DNA from: Callipepla californica brunnescens
Lineage: Eukaryota > Chordata > Aves > Galliformes > Odontophoridae
DNA length: 64,000 nucleotides
Direction: 5' to 3'
Assembly: GCA_023055505.1 (NCBI GenBank)
Contig: JALIRH010000108.1
Span: 248,001-312,000, forward strand
Made by a program: the position numbers and the translations under genes. Below, in pieces: positions 1 to 12,100 of this stretch (positions are counted from its first letter, which is position 1; every line of letters begins with the position of its first letter). The notes under the pieces are model-generated. The model saw only the letters and a program-made list of their open reading frames with translations, was not told the origin of the DNA and ran no database searches.

Positions 1-463
1 TTTTTTTTTTTTAAGACAGTCTGTCTGCCTGTCCTATTCACAGGACACTTGGAAAGAAGGTGAAGAGTTTAAGGGGTTTTAAGTGTCCGGCAGCTGTGGT
101 GAGTCAGGTCTGCATGCCCAGTGCAGGTCAGATCCTGCCTTATCCTACACATATGGCACTACCAGAGATGAAAAAGAGACACTGTCATCTTGCCTTTCAT
201 ATTTCTTGCAGCACGCTTTTTCAAAGAGCTTTTGTAATCAACTCTTTTTAAATAAGGAGACCTTATAACCCATCAGTGTATTTTTACTCTTTTTAATTTA
301 CCTTGTCATCTGAAGTTTGGCATCCTGCCTCAGTTTAAGCATCTGGATAATCAGGTTTTTTGATGAGAAAATATCATGCTGTACAATGCTAGCTGTAACA
401 GGAGGGGAATACCACTGTACTGTGTTCATTGAAGTGGATAATAAAATACCAATTTTGTTCCAG
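1..463 (+). other. RBMS1: RBMS1 intron, 3' part
   Basis: Intronic sequence ending in the acceptor at 463. The window opens in a T12 run. No RBMS1 residues from the region before VQSPSW were found, so the previous exon is outside the window. Short open frames here show no family similarity. Confidence 0.85.
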
Positions 464-514
464 GTTCAGAGTCCGTCTTGGATGCAGCCTCAACCATATA
501 TAATGCAGCACCCA
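464..514 (+). CDS. RBMS1: RBMS1 coding exon (51 bp, 17 codons)
   Basis: The acceptor is TTTTGTTCCAG ending at 463 and the donor is GTAAGT at 515. The exon encodes [17 protein letters not shown] in frame from its first base. Both ends are phase 0, so skipping would keep the frame. It has no domain of its own and belongs to the Gln/Pro-rich tail after the RRMs. Confidence 0.92.
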
Positions 515-3500
515 GTAAGTTTTTATACTTCTCCACTGTTGTGTTAACGATTGTGTAAACAATTTGCATATTTTAAGCAATAGAAAATAGGCCACTTCCC
601 GCCCCATTACTTCCAGATTATTGACAATCTCGTCATAACAATTAAATCGTAAATGAAAATAAGAAAGGACGATGATAACCTAAACTGGGGACTCGTTTTA
701 TTAGTAAAAGAGAGAAAGCTGCCTTCGGGGTACTGATGTGATGAGGACAACTAGTTTACCATGTTGGCATCCCAAGGAGCCCTTTTTTTCCTTTTTTAAA
801 ATAGTGAGCACTTTGCAGTCACCAGTGCTTTACATACTGTGTACCAATAGGAAGCTGCAATAGAAGACCCATGGTTTTAGAATAGATCTAGAGGAGTTCA
901 GACTGGATAATTTGTGACAGACAGATGGATGTGGCGATACGAATGGCAGCAGGGGCACTCGCTTGAGACGACCTGGATAACCTGTTCTGGCTTTACCATG
1001 CATGAGTAACACTGCTCTCCCTGTATGGCTGTGGCATCTATTACCAGACTGACAAGTATTCTAATCTATTCTCTCACATGTTTTGCTTCTTATCTGTGTC
1101 ATTTGCCAATTGAGTGCTATTTTACCTAAGAGTTACAGGGTTTCTTGATAGGAGCGTTACAAATAATAACAGGCACTTCGATATGTATGTTCTCCTATAG
1201 TTAACAAACAAGTCTGTTTCCAGATATAGAAAAGATATTGTCCTGGTGTCAGTTAGCTTCTCCATCCAGACTACAGAACATAAGTCTGTGTGGCTGAACA
1301 TTTCCTTGTGCGTGCAGAGAAGGCAGTACTGAACCAGGACACCTTCTCACTCCGTTCATTGTTGTTGTATTTTTTGAATGTTAAACACACACACACAACT
1401 GGTTTTATCGTTTCTGTCAACATGGATTTTCGTAAAAAACGTCTTGCAAATTACACTGTAAAAGACACAAGTTACTATGTTGTAACACCGTGAGATCTAT
1501 CTGCTTTGAAGGTACACAGTATGAGAATTTTGTAGCTGAAAAATAAAGATCTAGTTTCCTGACATAAGTTTAGTTTTGGTCTGTGCAGAAATTGGTGCTG
1601 TCTTACTCATTTGCTTTGCAGAGAAGTCTGCAGTCTGCAGACAGGAAATTCTTTCAGTGTTTGATGTGCCTGTGACTCATTTCATCTACACTGGTCACAT
1701 GGTTGTTTTTCCAACTATACTCTGTAGGGTTGGTTGGTTTTTTTTTTTTTTTTTTATTTATTTCTTTTCATATTAAGGAATAGCTATTGATCGAAAATCC
1801 TAGCTTTCAGTACACCGCAATTATTTCTGTTGATTTTGACCTTCTATCAATTTTAATCAACACTTCTGCAAGCATAAGTCATACAGAATGTTTGGAAATA
1901 TGTTTTTGCAGAACATAATTAGTAAAATAAAATCAGTTGATAAACTTCCATATAGTTCTGAAAACCTGACTGGTGTGCCTTGGCATATTTAGCAATGCTG
2001 AGTTTTTAAAAATGTTACAATCTTTGTAACTTTGTAAAGTTAGCAAAGTGGCCCAGGAGCAATAGAGCCATCCTGACAGCTGGTATTTTCACAGAGAACC
2101 AAGTTTTTAACACAGCTCTGCTGACCCACTTGTCTAAAATTTGTCTTGTATGTGAACATGATGTGTGCAGGTAATGTTCTCCTACCACGGATGTTCCTCC
2201 AAAGCCTGTATTCCTAAAGATGAGACAAAAGATTCTTAAAGCCTGAAATTCCAAAGCTCAAGCTAAGCATATCTGTACCTGGTAAAGTGCCACGTTTTAC
2301 TGTAAACTTAACATCTAGTTAAACTCATGTTTGTAGTGATTTCAGCAGGTGTCTCAAATGCATTGTGCATCCATTTACGTTCAGTAGGAAGCCAATGCAG
2401 TACTTACCCTATGACCAGACTGCAAAACACATCCGCATTGAGTGGCCAAGAGCTGTGTGCTGAGTCAGTCAGAGCCTTGCATTAAGGAGAATTCACGCGG
2501 TATATCCCCTTGAAAGGACAATGCCTACTTAGACTCTCAAATTAAAAACGTAATTAAAGTCTGATTGTTGCCTTCATCTTTTCTTTCTTTGTTTTCGTAG
2601 GGTGCTGTACTGACTCCCTCCATGGACCACACCATGTCACTACAGCCTGCATCAATGATAAGCCCTCTGACGCAGCAGATGAGTCATCTTTCATTAGGCA
2701 GTACTGGAACAGTATGTAGCAATTAAATACAAAATAGAACTTTTGCAAGTGGAAAATATTGTGTGTAGATAACAGTGTCCGTATACATTTACATGTAAAA
2801 AAATCCTCATTCAATAAAATATTAAGAACTGTCTCCATACATGAATTAGATTCAGCATTATTTATTCAGTCTATTAACTAGTCAGAAATAATGAGTAAAC
2901 AAACTAGATAAAGCAAATGAAAGGAACCCAGGAGATGACTCCAGAGTTAGAGTCAAAAAGAAACTACGATTGATTTTGTTCTTCAGGAGATCAGACTTGC
3001 TGAAGGGTATGCATAGTGTGGAGCAGAAACTAGACTGGAAGAAGAGATAAAGGCGAGGCTCTAAACTGAAAGATTCTTCTGAGTATCGAGTATTAATATA
3101 TATATTTGTATATATATGTGTAGGGATTAACAGAGAAAAAATCTTTACTTAGCTTTTGAAGACTAAATTAGATGTTAAAAAAAAAAATCGCTTTTCCAAA
3201 ATGACAGAAAAGTCTCTCACTTGTGGGAAGCATTCAGTATCTATTACATGATATCGTGGCAGGTATTTTGAACACTTTTCGATTTACACTGAACTTCAAC
3301 TCAGCTTAATGTGCTGTCTCTCCTTCTAGTACATGCCAGCCACAACAGCTATGCAAGGAGCCTACATACCCCAATACACACATGTCCAGACAGCAGCAGT
3401 TCCTGTTGAGGTCAGTATATGATACAGAAGACCAGATGTAAGAGATACAAATCTACTATTTTTAAAATTATTTTATTGTTTTTTGCAAGGAGTATTGCCA

Positions 3501-3714
3501 GCTAAAGCATTGTAACTCTGCATGCACTCTGACATTTTTGACTTGAAGCCCTGATTGCTCACATTGCCTGGAAATACAGATTGCAGGTAATGCTCTTTGC
3601 TTTCATCTCACGTCTTTTCTCCCCCTTCATTTTCAGGAAGCCAGTGGTCAGCAGCAAGTTACAGTAGAGACGTCCAGTGACCATTCTCCGTATACGTATC
3701 AACAAAATAAGTAA
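464..3714 (+). CDS. RBMS1: RBMS1 C-terminal coding region, 5'-partial (join 464-514, 2601-2711, 3330-3410, 3637-3714)
   Basis: RNA-binding motif, single-stranded-interacting protein 1 (MSSP family). The family binds ssDNA and AU-rich RNA through two N-terminal RRMs, which lie upstream of this window. The four exons seen here join in phase into 106 residues: 17 ([17 protein letters not shown]), 37 ([20 protein letters not shown] onward), 27 (starting [10 protein letters not shown]) and 25 (starting EASGQQQV, ending SPYTYQQNK), then TAA. This is the Gln/Pro/Thr-rich, largely disordered tail of RBMS1. From memory it matches RBMS1 better than RBMS3, whose tail ends differently. All three internal exons are multiples of 3 in phase 0. 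Exon boundaries were set by AG/GT sites and continuity of the family tail. ITGB6 lies downstream on the same strand, as in mammals. Confidence 0.93.
515..2600 (+). other. RBMS1: RBMS1 intron, 2086 bp
   Basis: GT-AG intron. It contains a short CA run (1386-1399) and a T-run with flanking T-rich sequence (1737-1770). No exon, RNA gene or clear transposon was recognised. Confidence 0.85.
2601..2711 (+). CDS. RBMS1: RBMS1 coding exon (111 bp, 37 codons)
   Basis: The acceptor is TTTTCGTAG ending at 2600 and the donor is GTATGT at 2712. The exon encodes a 37-residue Met/Ser/Gln-rich segment running from [12 protein letters not shown] to SLGSTGT. It is phase 0 at both ends, so it could be a cassette exon without a frame change. 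Similarity to the vertebrate RBMS1 tail is high. Confidence 0.94.
2712..3329 (+). other. RBMS1: RBMS1 intron, 618 bp
   Basis: GT-AG intron, AT-rich, with a short TA-rich microsatellite at about 3096-3121 and an A-run at 3178-3187. Nothing else was recognised. Confidence 0.85.
3330..3410 (+). CDS. RBMS1: RBMS1 coding exon (81 bp, 27 codons)
   Basis: The acceptor is TCTCTCCTTCTAG ending at 3329 and the donor GTCAGT begins at 3411. The exon starts [18 protein letters not shown] and ends AAVPVE. It is phase 0 on both sides. The Tyr/Thr/Gln-rich composition continues the disordered C-terminal tail. Confidence 0.94.
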
Positions 3715-3721
3715 CTGTGAG
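3637..3721 (+). CDS. RBMS1: RBMS1 last coding exon with stop codon
   Basis: The acceptor is CATTTTCAG ending at 3636. Twenty-five codons end in SPYTYQQNK, and TAA is at 3712-3714. Seven untranslated bases (CTGTGAG) follow, then a GTAGGG donor at 3722. The stop lies well within 50 nt of the junction, so the 3'UTR intron should not trigger nonsense-mediated decay. From memory, human RBMS1 mRNA also carries CTGTGAG after the stop before diverging, which supports splicing to the 3'UTR exon at 6582. Confidence 0.9.
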
Positions 3722-6581
3722 GTAGGGGCTCCTCCTTTCGCATGAAAGATGTGAATTCAAATACACATTTTTTCATAACATGCAGTACTCTGTATTGAAA
3801 GTTCTTGCGTATATCATATAAATCACATCAATAATATCTGGGGATAGACACTGAAATTAACTTGAATTTGGCCAGAGTTAGAAGTAAGAGAAAGGAAAAA
3901 ATGAGTTAATGAATTACAAATAACAGCACTTTGATACTTTCTCTGTAGCGTATACGGATTCTATTCTATTCTAATTTGTTCATCTTGTATACAGCATGTT
4001 GTGTACAAGAATAACAATGAGTTAGTTCAGAAAACCTTTGTATCTCATTGGGAAGCAGCTTCACAACTGATTTAGGAAGTATGTGGGTAGGTTCTGGTGG
4101 GTTAGAAATCCTTGCTGACTATCTCTCTTGCAAATTTCTCTGCCCATCCTTTATTCTAGGAAGCAGCAGTGTGGTCAGTTTTGTCAATTGATTTTCAATC
4201 CAGGTCCTGGATTGGCTCTAATTCCAGAGTTTTTTATTACTTTCCTGCCGCAGGTTTCCTGTGTTCTCTGCTTGCATGGTCGCTCCTTGCTGACCATTCA
4301 TTAGTTTTATCCTAACTCCTTCTGTATACTTTTTTCTTTCTGTAGATCTCTACCCTGAAAATGCTGTTTGTACTAACCATCCCCTCCTCCATCCTCCATG
4401 TTTTAAATTACTGGAAGTTAGTTTTTCCCTAACCCATTTTTTTCTGGGTACTTTGTAAGGCAAACAACTGGACTACATAATTTTTAAATCAAATTAAATC
4501 AAATTTTGTAAGACCTAACACTGAAAAATTCCATTCAGCTACAAGAATGTATGAGAGGTGGTCTTAGAAGTGGTTTTTCACAGCCCTCATGGCATTCCTA
4601 AAGTACTCAAAAACCTTACACGGTTTTGTGCAAGTGTTTCCAATGGTGTGATACTATCTTTAAAATGCACAGATCTATCAGTACACGTATTTTGCCATCG
4701 CTTTTGATTTTGCAGGTCAGCTGTGTTATTTGACAACACTGCTCTCATCCCTATTATTGGCATAACAGCTTCTTCAAGTATGTAAAGATAGAAACAAACC
4801 AATTGGGAAACTTTGCACATTCAACAGGTGGCACAGTCTGCATAGCACAACATATGACCTGTGTTTATTATTTTAGTCTGGCCAAATGCTGGCATCTAGA
4901 TTGAGCCCACATCCTTGGTTTTCTTCCAGGGAAGGGAGAAGCAAAGCCACAGACTCTTCTCATTCTCCATCTCCTAGTGTTAAGACCATGGCTCCCACAT
5001 GCTTCCCATGCCAAGGCTATTGGCTGGTGTTAACCACTTTTCAGGGAATTATTTGTTTTGCCCTAAGTCTTCCCTGTGGGCATGTAAAGCCTCCTTGCAA
5101 ACAGAGAGCTGTAGTAGGAGGGGAAACAGAACCCTGCACAGCATCCCTGCACCTCCAGCTTTGTGCCAGCCTTTTTCCCATAGACAGGGGCCACAGGAGG
5201 AGCAGTATGTAATATCCTGAAGGGATCAGGTGTGCTGCGACCTGAAAAACGCTGTGCAATGTTGACTCTGTAGCATACTGAGCTCTGTGAACAGCTCTGG
5301 GTGCTTGCTGGAAGCCAGTCCTCTGTGATTTTATTCCTAGAGAAGCTCTGCTGCCTGCACTGATCTGCACAGGGAAACTTGTGCAGTGAGGTGGAGGGTG
5401 TGGGTACATGGGGAAGGGTAATATTGCTCGACTGATTTCAGCCCCGGAGTATGGCACTCAGTATTTCTGTCCTCAGAGCATGCCAGTACTTGTCATTTAT
5501 CAGACAGGTGAAAGGGAGGGAACTGATGGTTATTTCTTGCCCTATATTACAGGGAACACTGCAGCCTCTTAATTGATGTAGTTTTGTCACCATTGGCAAA
5601 TGGAAGCTTTTTTCTAAATAGACTCACAGCACTTTTGGACATGTCCTATTAAAAGTTGGGATATATTTTGCCAGGAATAAGTGGCAAATGACAACCAGCA
5701 CACTAACACGAGTTGATGCAGTCCATCAGGAATACGCAGCACCTTTCCCTTAATGAATACACTTAATAGCTTCTTTTCAACAAGTTGCCACCATGTGAAA
5801 ATAGTTAAAGGGACTTAAAATAGCCCTGTATAATTGAATATGCACCTATAATTGTTCAAACTTTAAATTAACACACTGCCTTTCCTTGAAAAATTCCAAA
5901 ATTGTCTTTTCATTAGCTGAATATTTTTTTAAAACCCATCTGGCAACATAAGCCAAAATAGCAAATAGAGGAGCCTCCCTTTGTGTTTAATGAGCCCTGA
6001 ATTGCTGTTAAATGTTAACCAGCGTGGAGGCATGGGAGCTGCCTGTGCATCAGCCATAGGGAGCTGTGCACACCCTCCCTCTTCATCCAGAGATGAAAGC
6101 CTTTGGGATGCAGCAGCAGTGAGCTCACACACTCACCTTTGGGTCAACTAAAAGCAAACAACAAGAAGAAAGCAAGCAGGGAGATAACTTGGAGCATAGC
6201 CTCCCAGCTCCTCGGTGGGCATTCTGAGTGCTTATCTTCATTAGAAGCAATGGGGGAAAACACACCAGGGGGCCACGTCCTGGCAGAAAGCCATATCCCA
6301 GCGAGTGCCAAGCACCTGAAGTGCTGCCTGGGATTGCTTCTCAGATTTGTGCTCATAGATTCATAGATTCATTAGGTTGGAAAGGGCCTACAAGATCATC
6401 TAGTCCAACCATCCTCACACCGCCATCCCTATCCACCAAGCTACTAAATCAAATCCCTCACATTCACTTGGTCTTCTCCTGGCTGTCCAGGAGGGGAAAT
6501 GATGTAGCTCGTGGGCAGCCATGTTAGCAAAATGAATGCAATCTGTAACCCTGCTGTAGCTCTGACCTTTCTGTGTTGCAG
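3722..6581 (+). other. RBMS1: RBMS1 intron within the 3'UTR, 2860 bp
   Basis: A GT-AG intron separates the stop-codon exon from the 3'UTR exon. It carries a CR1 fragment close to its 3' end. Frames of about 110-140 codons near 4886-5457 have no family signature and I treat them as chance. Confidence 0.75.
6353..6480 (-). mobile_element. CR1 LINE 3'-end fragment
   Basis: ATAGATTCATAGATTCATTAGGTTGGAAAGGGCCTACAAGATCATCTAGTCCAACC, split here as ATAGATTCATAGATTC then GGTTGGAAAGGGCC then GATCATCTAGTCCAACC, is the reverse complement of a CR1 3' terminus; CTACTAAATCAAATCCC further on also fits. The copy is truncated and inactive, and ends about 100 bp before the RBMS1 3'UTR exon acceptor. Confidence 0.8.
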
Positions 6582-7297
6582 ATGCCCGGTGTTGACCTGG
6601 CCTGGAGAAGGGTGCAAAGGCTGAAACAATCATGGATTTTACTGATCAATTGTGCTTTAGGAATTATTGACAGTTTTGCACAGGTTCTTGAAAATGTTAT
6701 TTATAATGAAATCAACTAAAACTATTTTTGCTATAAGTTCTATAAGGTGCATAAGAAAAACCTTAAATTCATCTAGTAGCTGTTCCCATGAACAGGTTTA
6801 TTTTAGTAAAAAAAAAAAATTTTTATCAAGTGTTACGACGCAAAAAAAAAAAAAAATTCAAACTTCTGGGTATGCACAGATGACCACAAAGACTATTCAT
6901 GTGCATGACAGAATTTGTGTTTTGGTTTATTTTTATTTCTTTTATTTCCTTTTTTTTTTTCCTGATTTTTTTTTAAATTTTTTTTTTATTGTATGAAATG
7001 GGTTTTCTGAAGTTTAAAATAGTAAAACATCTAGGATGATGTTCTGTGCTTGCAGTGTGTGAGTGTTGCTTTAGTGCAGTGTTGCAGTTATAGCGTCTGG
7101 TCTTTTAGCTTTCTGTTTTTCTTTTAACGTAGTGTGAAGTGTCTTATCCTTTTCTATGAATTCCAATTTGCCTTAAATCTTTCGATGCTGTAGCTATTTC
7201 AGTAAGTAGTCCAAACTAATGGTGTAGAATGCTTTGACCAAATGAGCTGGTCTATTATGCCTTGTAAAACAGCAGCATAGGGCTTTTAAAGGTAGTC

Positions 7298-7303
7298 AAT
7301 AAA
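7298..7303 (+). terminator. RBMS1: Proximal AATAAA poly(A) signal in RBMS1 3'UTR
   Basis: AATAAA within GTCAATAAAAATTGC, about 716 nt into the terminal exon. A T-rich stretch and a GTGT-containing stretch follow within 45 nt, the usual layout for a usable cleavage site. It would give a short 3'UTR form. Confidence 0.55.
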
Positions 7304-7804
7304 AATTGCTGAAAATTTGGCTTTTTTAATGTGTAGTAAGTGTTTTTAATGATTTTTCACATAATATGTAAGGTAGTGAAATGCAAGAGGGGAAAACTGT
7401 TTTGTGTGAAACACATTTTCTGACGGGGAAATTTTAATAGGATAAATCGTTTGTAAGGCCGTATGCCGATAGTTCCCTCTGGTAGTTTGAATGACTTAGG
7501 AATTCTGCTGTATGATGCAATGTAAAATCTTTTTTTGCCTTTTTTTTTTTTTTCAGAAACTAACTCGATGTTCTAGTTTTAGTGTAGGTAGAATAGGGAG
7601 TTTGGGGTGGGGATCTCACCGAATGTTTTTGTCCTTCCTTTATACTAATGATAGTGCTTTAGGATGAGGATCGTACTGAGACTTAGCAAACACAAAAGCT
7701 GCTCTTGCAGCAAAATGGCAAAAGCTAAAGGACTCGTTTTCAAACACGAGCTGAGATGCGAGGAGAAGCATAATTGATTGGGTACTAGCTCTCTATTGTA
7801 GGTA

Positions 7805-7816
7805 AATAAAAATAAA
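7805..7816 (+). terminator. RBMS1: Overlapping tandem AATAAA signals in RBMS1 3'UTR
   Basis: Two back-to-back AATAAA hexamers in GGTAAATAAAAATAAAAAGAC. The downstream GU-rich element is weak, so this is a possible but unproven intermediate poly(A) site. Confidence 0.3.
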
Positions 7817-9099
7817 AAGACTTGGCACTTTTAAAAGGTAACTTTACCAAAGAACAAAGAGCCAGTAACCAATAATTTTGATTTGTCTCAGCATTACGTC
7901 TTCTGTACTCTTTATTTTTGCCGGACCAGTTTGCGGTTAGGAGAATGTGCCTTTTTTGTACATTTGCATTTAGGTTTTATAATTTTAATTGACGTATGGA
8001 CACAAAAGCATGAAGGAAGACTTGGATCCAAGCAGTGCCACACTTTACATCATCACTACAAGTGTTAAGTGTAAAGAAAACCGATTTTGAAACTATGAAA
8101 TTCCTGATTCATAAATACACAGTTATTTGTACTTCACATATTAGATAATTCACTGCTACTAAAGCTCTTTATTACAATCGCATATGTTTTAAATCGAACG
8201 ATAAATTAAGTTGTCTTCCAAAACTGTGTACTTCTCTGGTCAGCTGTATATGATCAGTTATCTACCTCAAAGTTTATTTCCTTTTGTATTGGGACAGGTT
8301 GCTGGCCCTCCCTGTTTCCACAGACCAAATCATCCTAGCTCGGGAGCTGGGGCTAACAGTTGTTTCTTTCGAGTATTTTTTAGTTTTTAAATTTTGTGTG
8401 AGTATTGGAGTATAGATGTCGGTGACATTTCATAGTTTCAAAAGTAAATTGCTGCTCTGAGAAGTGTAGATTCTAGTGAAATACATAGTCATAAGAGATG
8501 TGTTTTTGTTTTTTCTTTTTTTGAAAAGTTGTGGTATTATTGGTTCTATGCTCCCTGGAATATTACTGCTTTGTCAAAGTCCAGACTTCCTGCAGCACCT
8601 TTCCTGGATCGGGTGAATTTCCACGCCTAGATCTCTCACTACTTGATACTTTTGCGTTACTTGGAACCGCAGTATGATGGCTGTGTTAGAGGGAGGGAAG
8701 AGCTGCTGCCGAAACGTCTGAACTAAGTGCCATACTCATTGTCTGGGTAAGATTTGGGAAATTTAACCTCTGTACATAAAGAAATAATCAGTTACTTAAC
8801 CATCACATAGTAGACAGCCATTAAATTATAAAAAATTAATTTATGAAGAAAGACCTTTTGTACAGATTGAAAAAAAAAAAAGATTTTCATAGAGATATCT
8901 ATATGATCAAGAGAGTTAATTTTTTATTTTTGTTTTACTAGTGCCACAAACTTGCCAGTGGTAACTTATTTGTCCGGTTCAAGATAACTCTGTAGTTTTG
9001 TTTCCTAGGACTTGTTGTTAAACGCCAAAAGACATTTTTGAACTGTAAATTTGATTAGATTGTTAGCTTTTTTCTGTTTTATTTCTTTGAAAACTTTTG

Positions 9100-9105
9100 A
9101 ATAAA
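9100..9105 (+). terminator. RBMS1: Distal AATAAA poly(A) signal of RBMS1
   Basis: AATAAA in TTTTGAATAAAAAAGATCC, followed 10-30 nt later by an A17 run and then ordinary non-UTR-like sequence. Best candidate for the longest RBMS1 mRNA 3' end. The genomic A-run can cause internal priming in oligo-dT libraries. Confidence 0.6.
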
Positions 9106-9113
9106 AAAGATCC

Positions 9114-12100
9114 AAAAAAAAAAAAAAAAAGAAAGAGAGAAAATGCATCGTCTGTTTCCTTCAGCTGTTCCTTTACCAGGGGAAAACTCAAACAGGTTGT
9201 GGTGGAACCTCCCCCTTTAGTCCGAAGTGCAGAGTGATGCTTCATGCTTGGTGTGTGGGGTTTGCCCTCTGTCTTATGCTACAATCAGATTTTAAGTCTT
9301 TTGAACTACATGGTAAGTTGCTCGCTCTTTCATACAGAACAGGAAACTCTCATGACAAATACATGATCAGATGTATCTGTTTGAACACAAGAGCTCTTGT
9401 TCCTATTGGGAGGTGCGTGTTCAGGCTGCAATGTGGGCATGGGGGCAAGGGTGGAGAGGTCTCTGATAGCTCCTGGCACAGAGCTGCAGTCAGAAGTGCT
9501 CCAGTCGTTCCAGCTGCACTGGAGCTGGCTGCAATACCCGTTCTGGAGCGTAGTGCTTCAGTAGGATTCAGAGTCAGCCTGAGTGATCCTTTTCCAGCTG
9601 CAGTCTGTAAGCACCTCTTGCTCTAAAGGTAATCTCTGATTTTATCATCCTTTTGGCGAGATCACCGCTGCTGATGGTGTGTCTCAGAGGGCTGCTCTGC
9701 TCAAAGTAAGCCCTGGAAACAAAATGGAGTTCAGTATCAGCTAGTGCATCTCTCCAGCTCAATGAAGGTTCTGCCACTCATGGGGCCCACAACACCGTGA
9801 GGTGCAGGCTCAGTGAGCTCTGACTCCTGGGCACCCATGGGTGCTATTATGAGGGGTAGAGCGGGGACTCAGGGAACCAGTGCAAGCAGTACAAGGCAGC
9901 AGGGGGAGCAGGGGATGTGCTGCCCCAAAGAGCACTTCTTACATTCTCCACCTCTTTTTGACGCAGTCCAAGCGCTCTACCAGCCCTGCACTGGGGCAGG
10001 CAGCCTGTGGGACAGTCAGGCTGGGGCTGCCCTACAGGCACAGCCCAGGCTCCCATTGCACAATGCTGTGATACTAAGACTAAATCTGTTTTCAATGCAA
10101 CAGACAAAAGGGACTCACCTACAGGTTAGGAAATAGCGATTTACAGTAGCTTAGGCAATAAAGATGTCCGTGACAACAATGGTTCTTATCAATGAAGAAA
10201 GAAAAACCTCATACTTTGCTGCTCGCAGGTCCAATCTCCTGTAGCTGAAAAAATACCAGATTGCTATTTTCTGGTAATTTAAATGCTGGCCCAGTGTGTT
10301 GCCTATGTAAAATATAATGGATGAATGCAGCAAACTTCTAAGGGGTTTTGTTGCATTGTTCCTTTCACCATCATATCAAGGTAATCTCACATTACAAGCG
10401 GTTCTTCTGAGGTAAGTACAAATGCTCCCTTACAAAAGCGTTATGGAAGAGTCAGAATAATGTGGGTTGGAAAGACTTTATCTATTTGCTTTTCTAATTA
10501 GTGCTATGATAACCCTACCTCTCTGTAAGTCCAGCTCTATTTGATAAGAATGAAAGCTTGCATATTAGTAACCTTTGCCTGGTAGAATAAGGCTGTGTGT
10601 ATCATTTCTATCAGACAGTCTGCAATAGTGCAATATCCTTATGTAATATACTTTATTATATATAATAAAATTAATCTATTACCTGCTGCCTTGTTCAAAC
10701 ACTGGCTCCACTCTGATGCTCACAGTTCGACTTTGAAGCCCGCTTACAAACATGCTGTTAATACTGTCCTGTTAACAAATACTGATAAGCATCGTATTCA
10801 TGTAGGGTGGCTTTATCCTGACACAATACTTTGTGCAAGATTATGAACAGACCCTATTGCCTGTGATTAGAAACCAGTCTTTCTGTAGGGGTTGAATGAA
10901 ATATTCTATTTTCCTCTATTTTCTACATTAACAACTGGATTATTGGAAGCGATGCATTAACTGCCAGTTAACAAAGTACTGTTGATCAGCTGAGCTCTGT
11001 TAATGACTGTTTGCAGATATCGTGCTAGAATAATTGTGACATAAGTCACAGTATTTTAAAGCACTTTCCTGGTACTCTCTATCAGGTTTTCACAAAAATA
11101 ATAATAAAAACGAATAGATCACAGGTACATCACTCCCTTGTGGGGTTAATTTATGTCATGGTTTCTCCACCACTCCAGACAACCTGCATGATCGACTGAA
11201 ACGGTGCCAACTCACTCTCCTTAGAAACAGCTGACATCATGACAAATTCACTTTGTGTGCCAGAGTCTGTGCGTTCATTACTCCTACTCCTCCCATGTAC
11301 ACAGCGCTGCACCTGCTCCTTTTGCTTTGATCAACCATTCCAAAATTATTTGCAAACTTCTTCATACGTTGGAATAAGATGCTCATTCGTACCCTGTCCA
11401 GCAATGCCTTACTGTGAAAGCCCATGTGCTATGTGATGGTGTTTAAGACGTGTGTGCTACTACCTTCCAAACACTTGCAATACTGACGTAGTCTTTCAAC
11501 TGTGAAAGATCATCTGTACCATTTCCTAGCCAACAAATTCTGGCATTGATAAACCCAAACAAATCTGAGGCTTTTGGCTTTCTTGCTCGGGCCATTAATT
11601 CTATCCAGAATAGGGGGTTAGAATATACAAAACCTATTCTGTTTGGCAGCATCTCCTCTGTCTCCTAGGGAAAGCCAAACTAATGTCAGAGCAGTGAAGA
11701 TTTACAATGCAGTGACCAGAGGGAGTGAGTAAAAGCCTGCATGCAGAGTGAGTAAGTTTCCTTTTCAGGACAGCTCTAACTGCATCTACTGTCTGAAAAA
11801 GCTTTGCAGCCCATTTCTGTGACCAAGAAGAAACCATATCACAGGAAAATGCCACTGGACTTTTTCATCTGCCACAGAAGAAAGGACGGCTTGTCAGCAG
11901 GCAAGCTTGGGCTGCTTGCGTTATCCGTCTTGCCTTTTTCAACAGTAGCCCTTCACTCCATGCTTACATCAGTGTTGTTCTGAATTCTGCTCGATTTCAT
12001 CAGTCTCCTTTCAGCTGATCTCTTCTAGCAGCTTCATTGGGATACAAAGAGATATGTTGCAAACTCAGTGACTGAAGGGATGTGGCACCCTGAAGACTTC

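Larger units (their letters stand above)
6582..9113 (+). other. RBMS1: RBMS1 terminal 3'UTR exon
   Basis: A pyrimidine-rich acceptor (CTGACCTTTCTGTGTTGCAG) ends at 6581. The sequence after it carries stretches I recognise as conserved RBMS1 3'UTR, for example GATCAATTGTGCTTTAGGAA near 6645 and the block around 6700-6810 with CATCTAGTAGCTGTTCCC. It is AT-rich and has no coding potential. Poly(A) signals occur at 7298, 7805/7811 and 9100, so short and long 3' ends are likely. The long form would end near 9113, just before a genomic A-run. The exact cleavage points are inferred. Confidence 0.8.

Noticed and set aside
4886..5457. Overlapping open frames on both strands in the RBMS1 3'UTR intron
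   Set aside because: No family similarity and no conserved exon signals; a locally GC-richer stretch explains the length.
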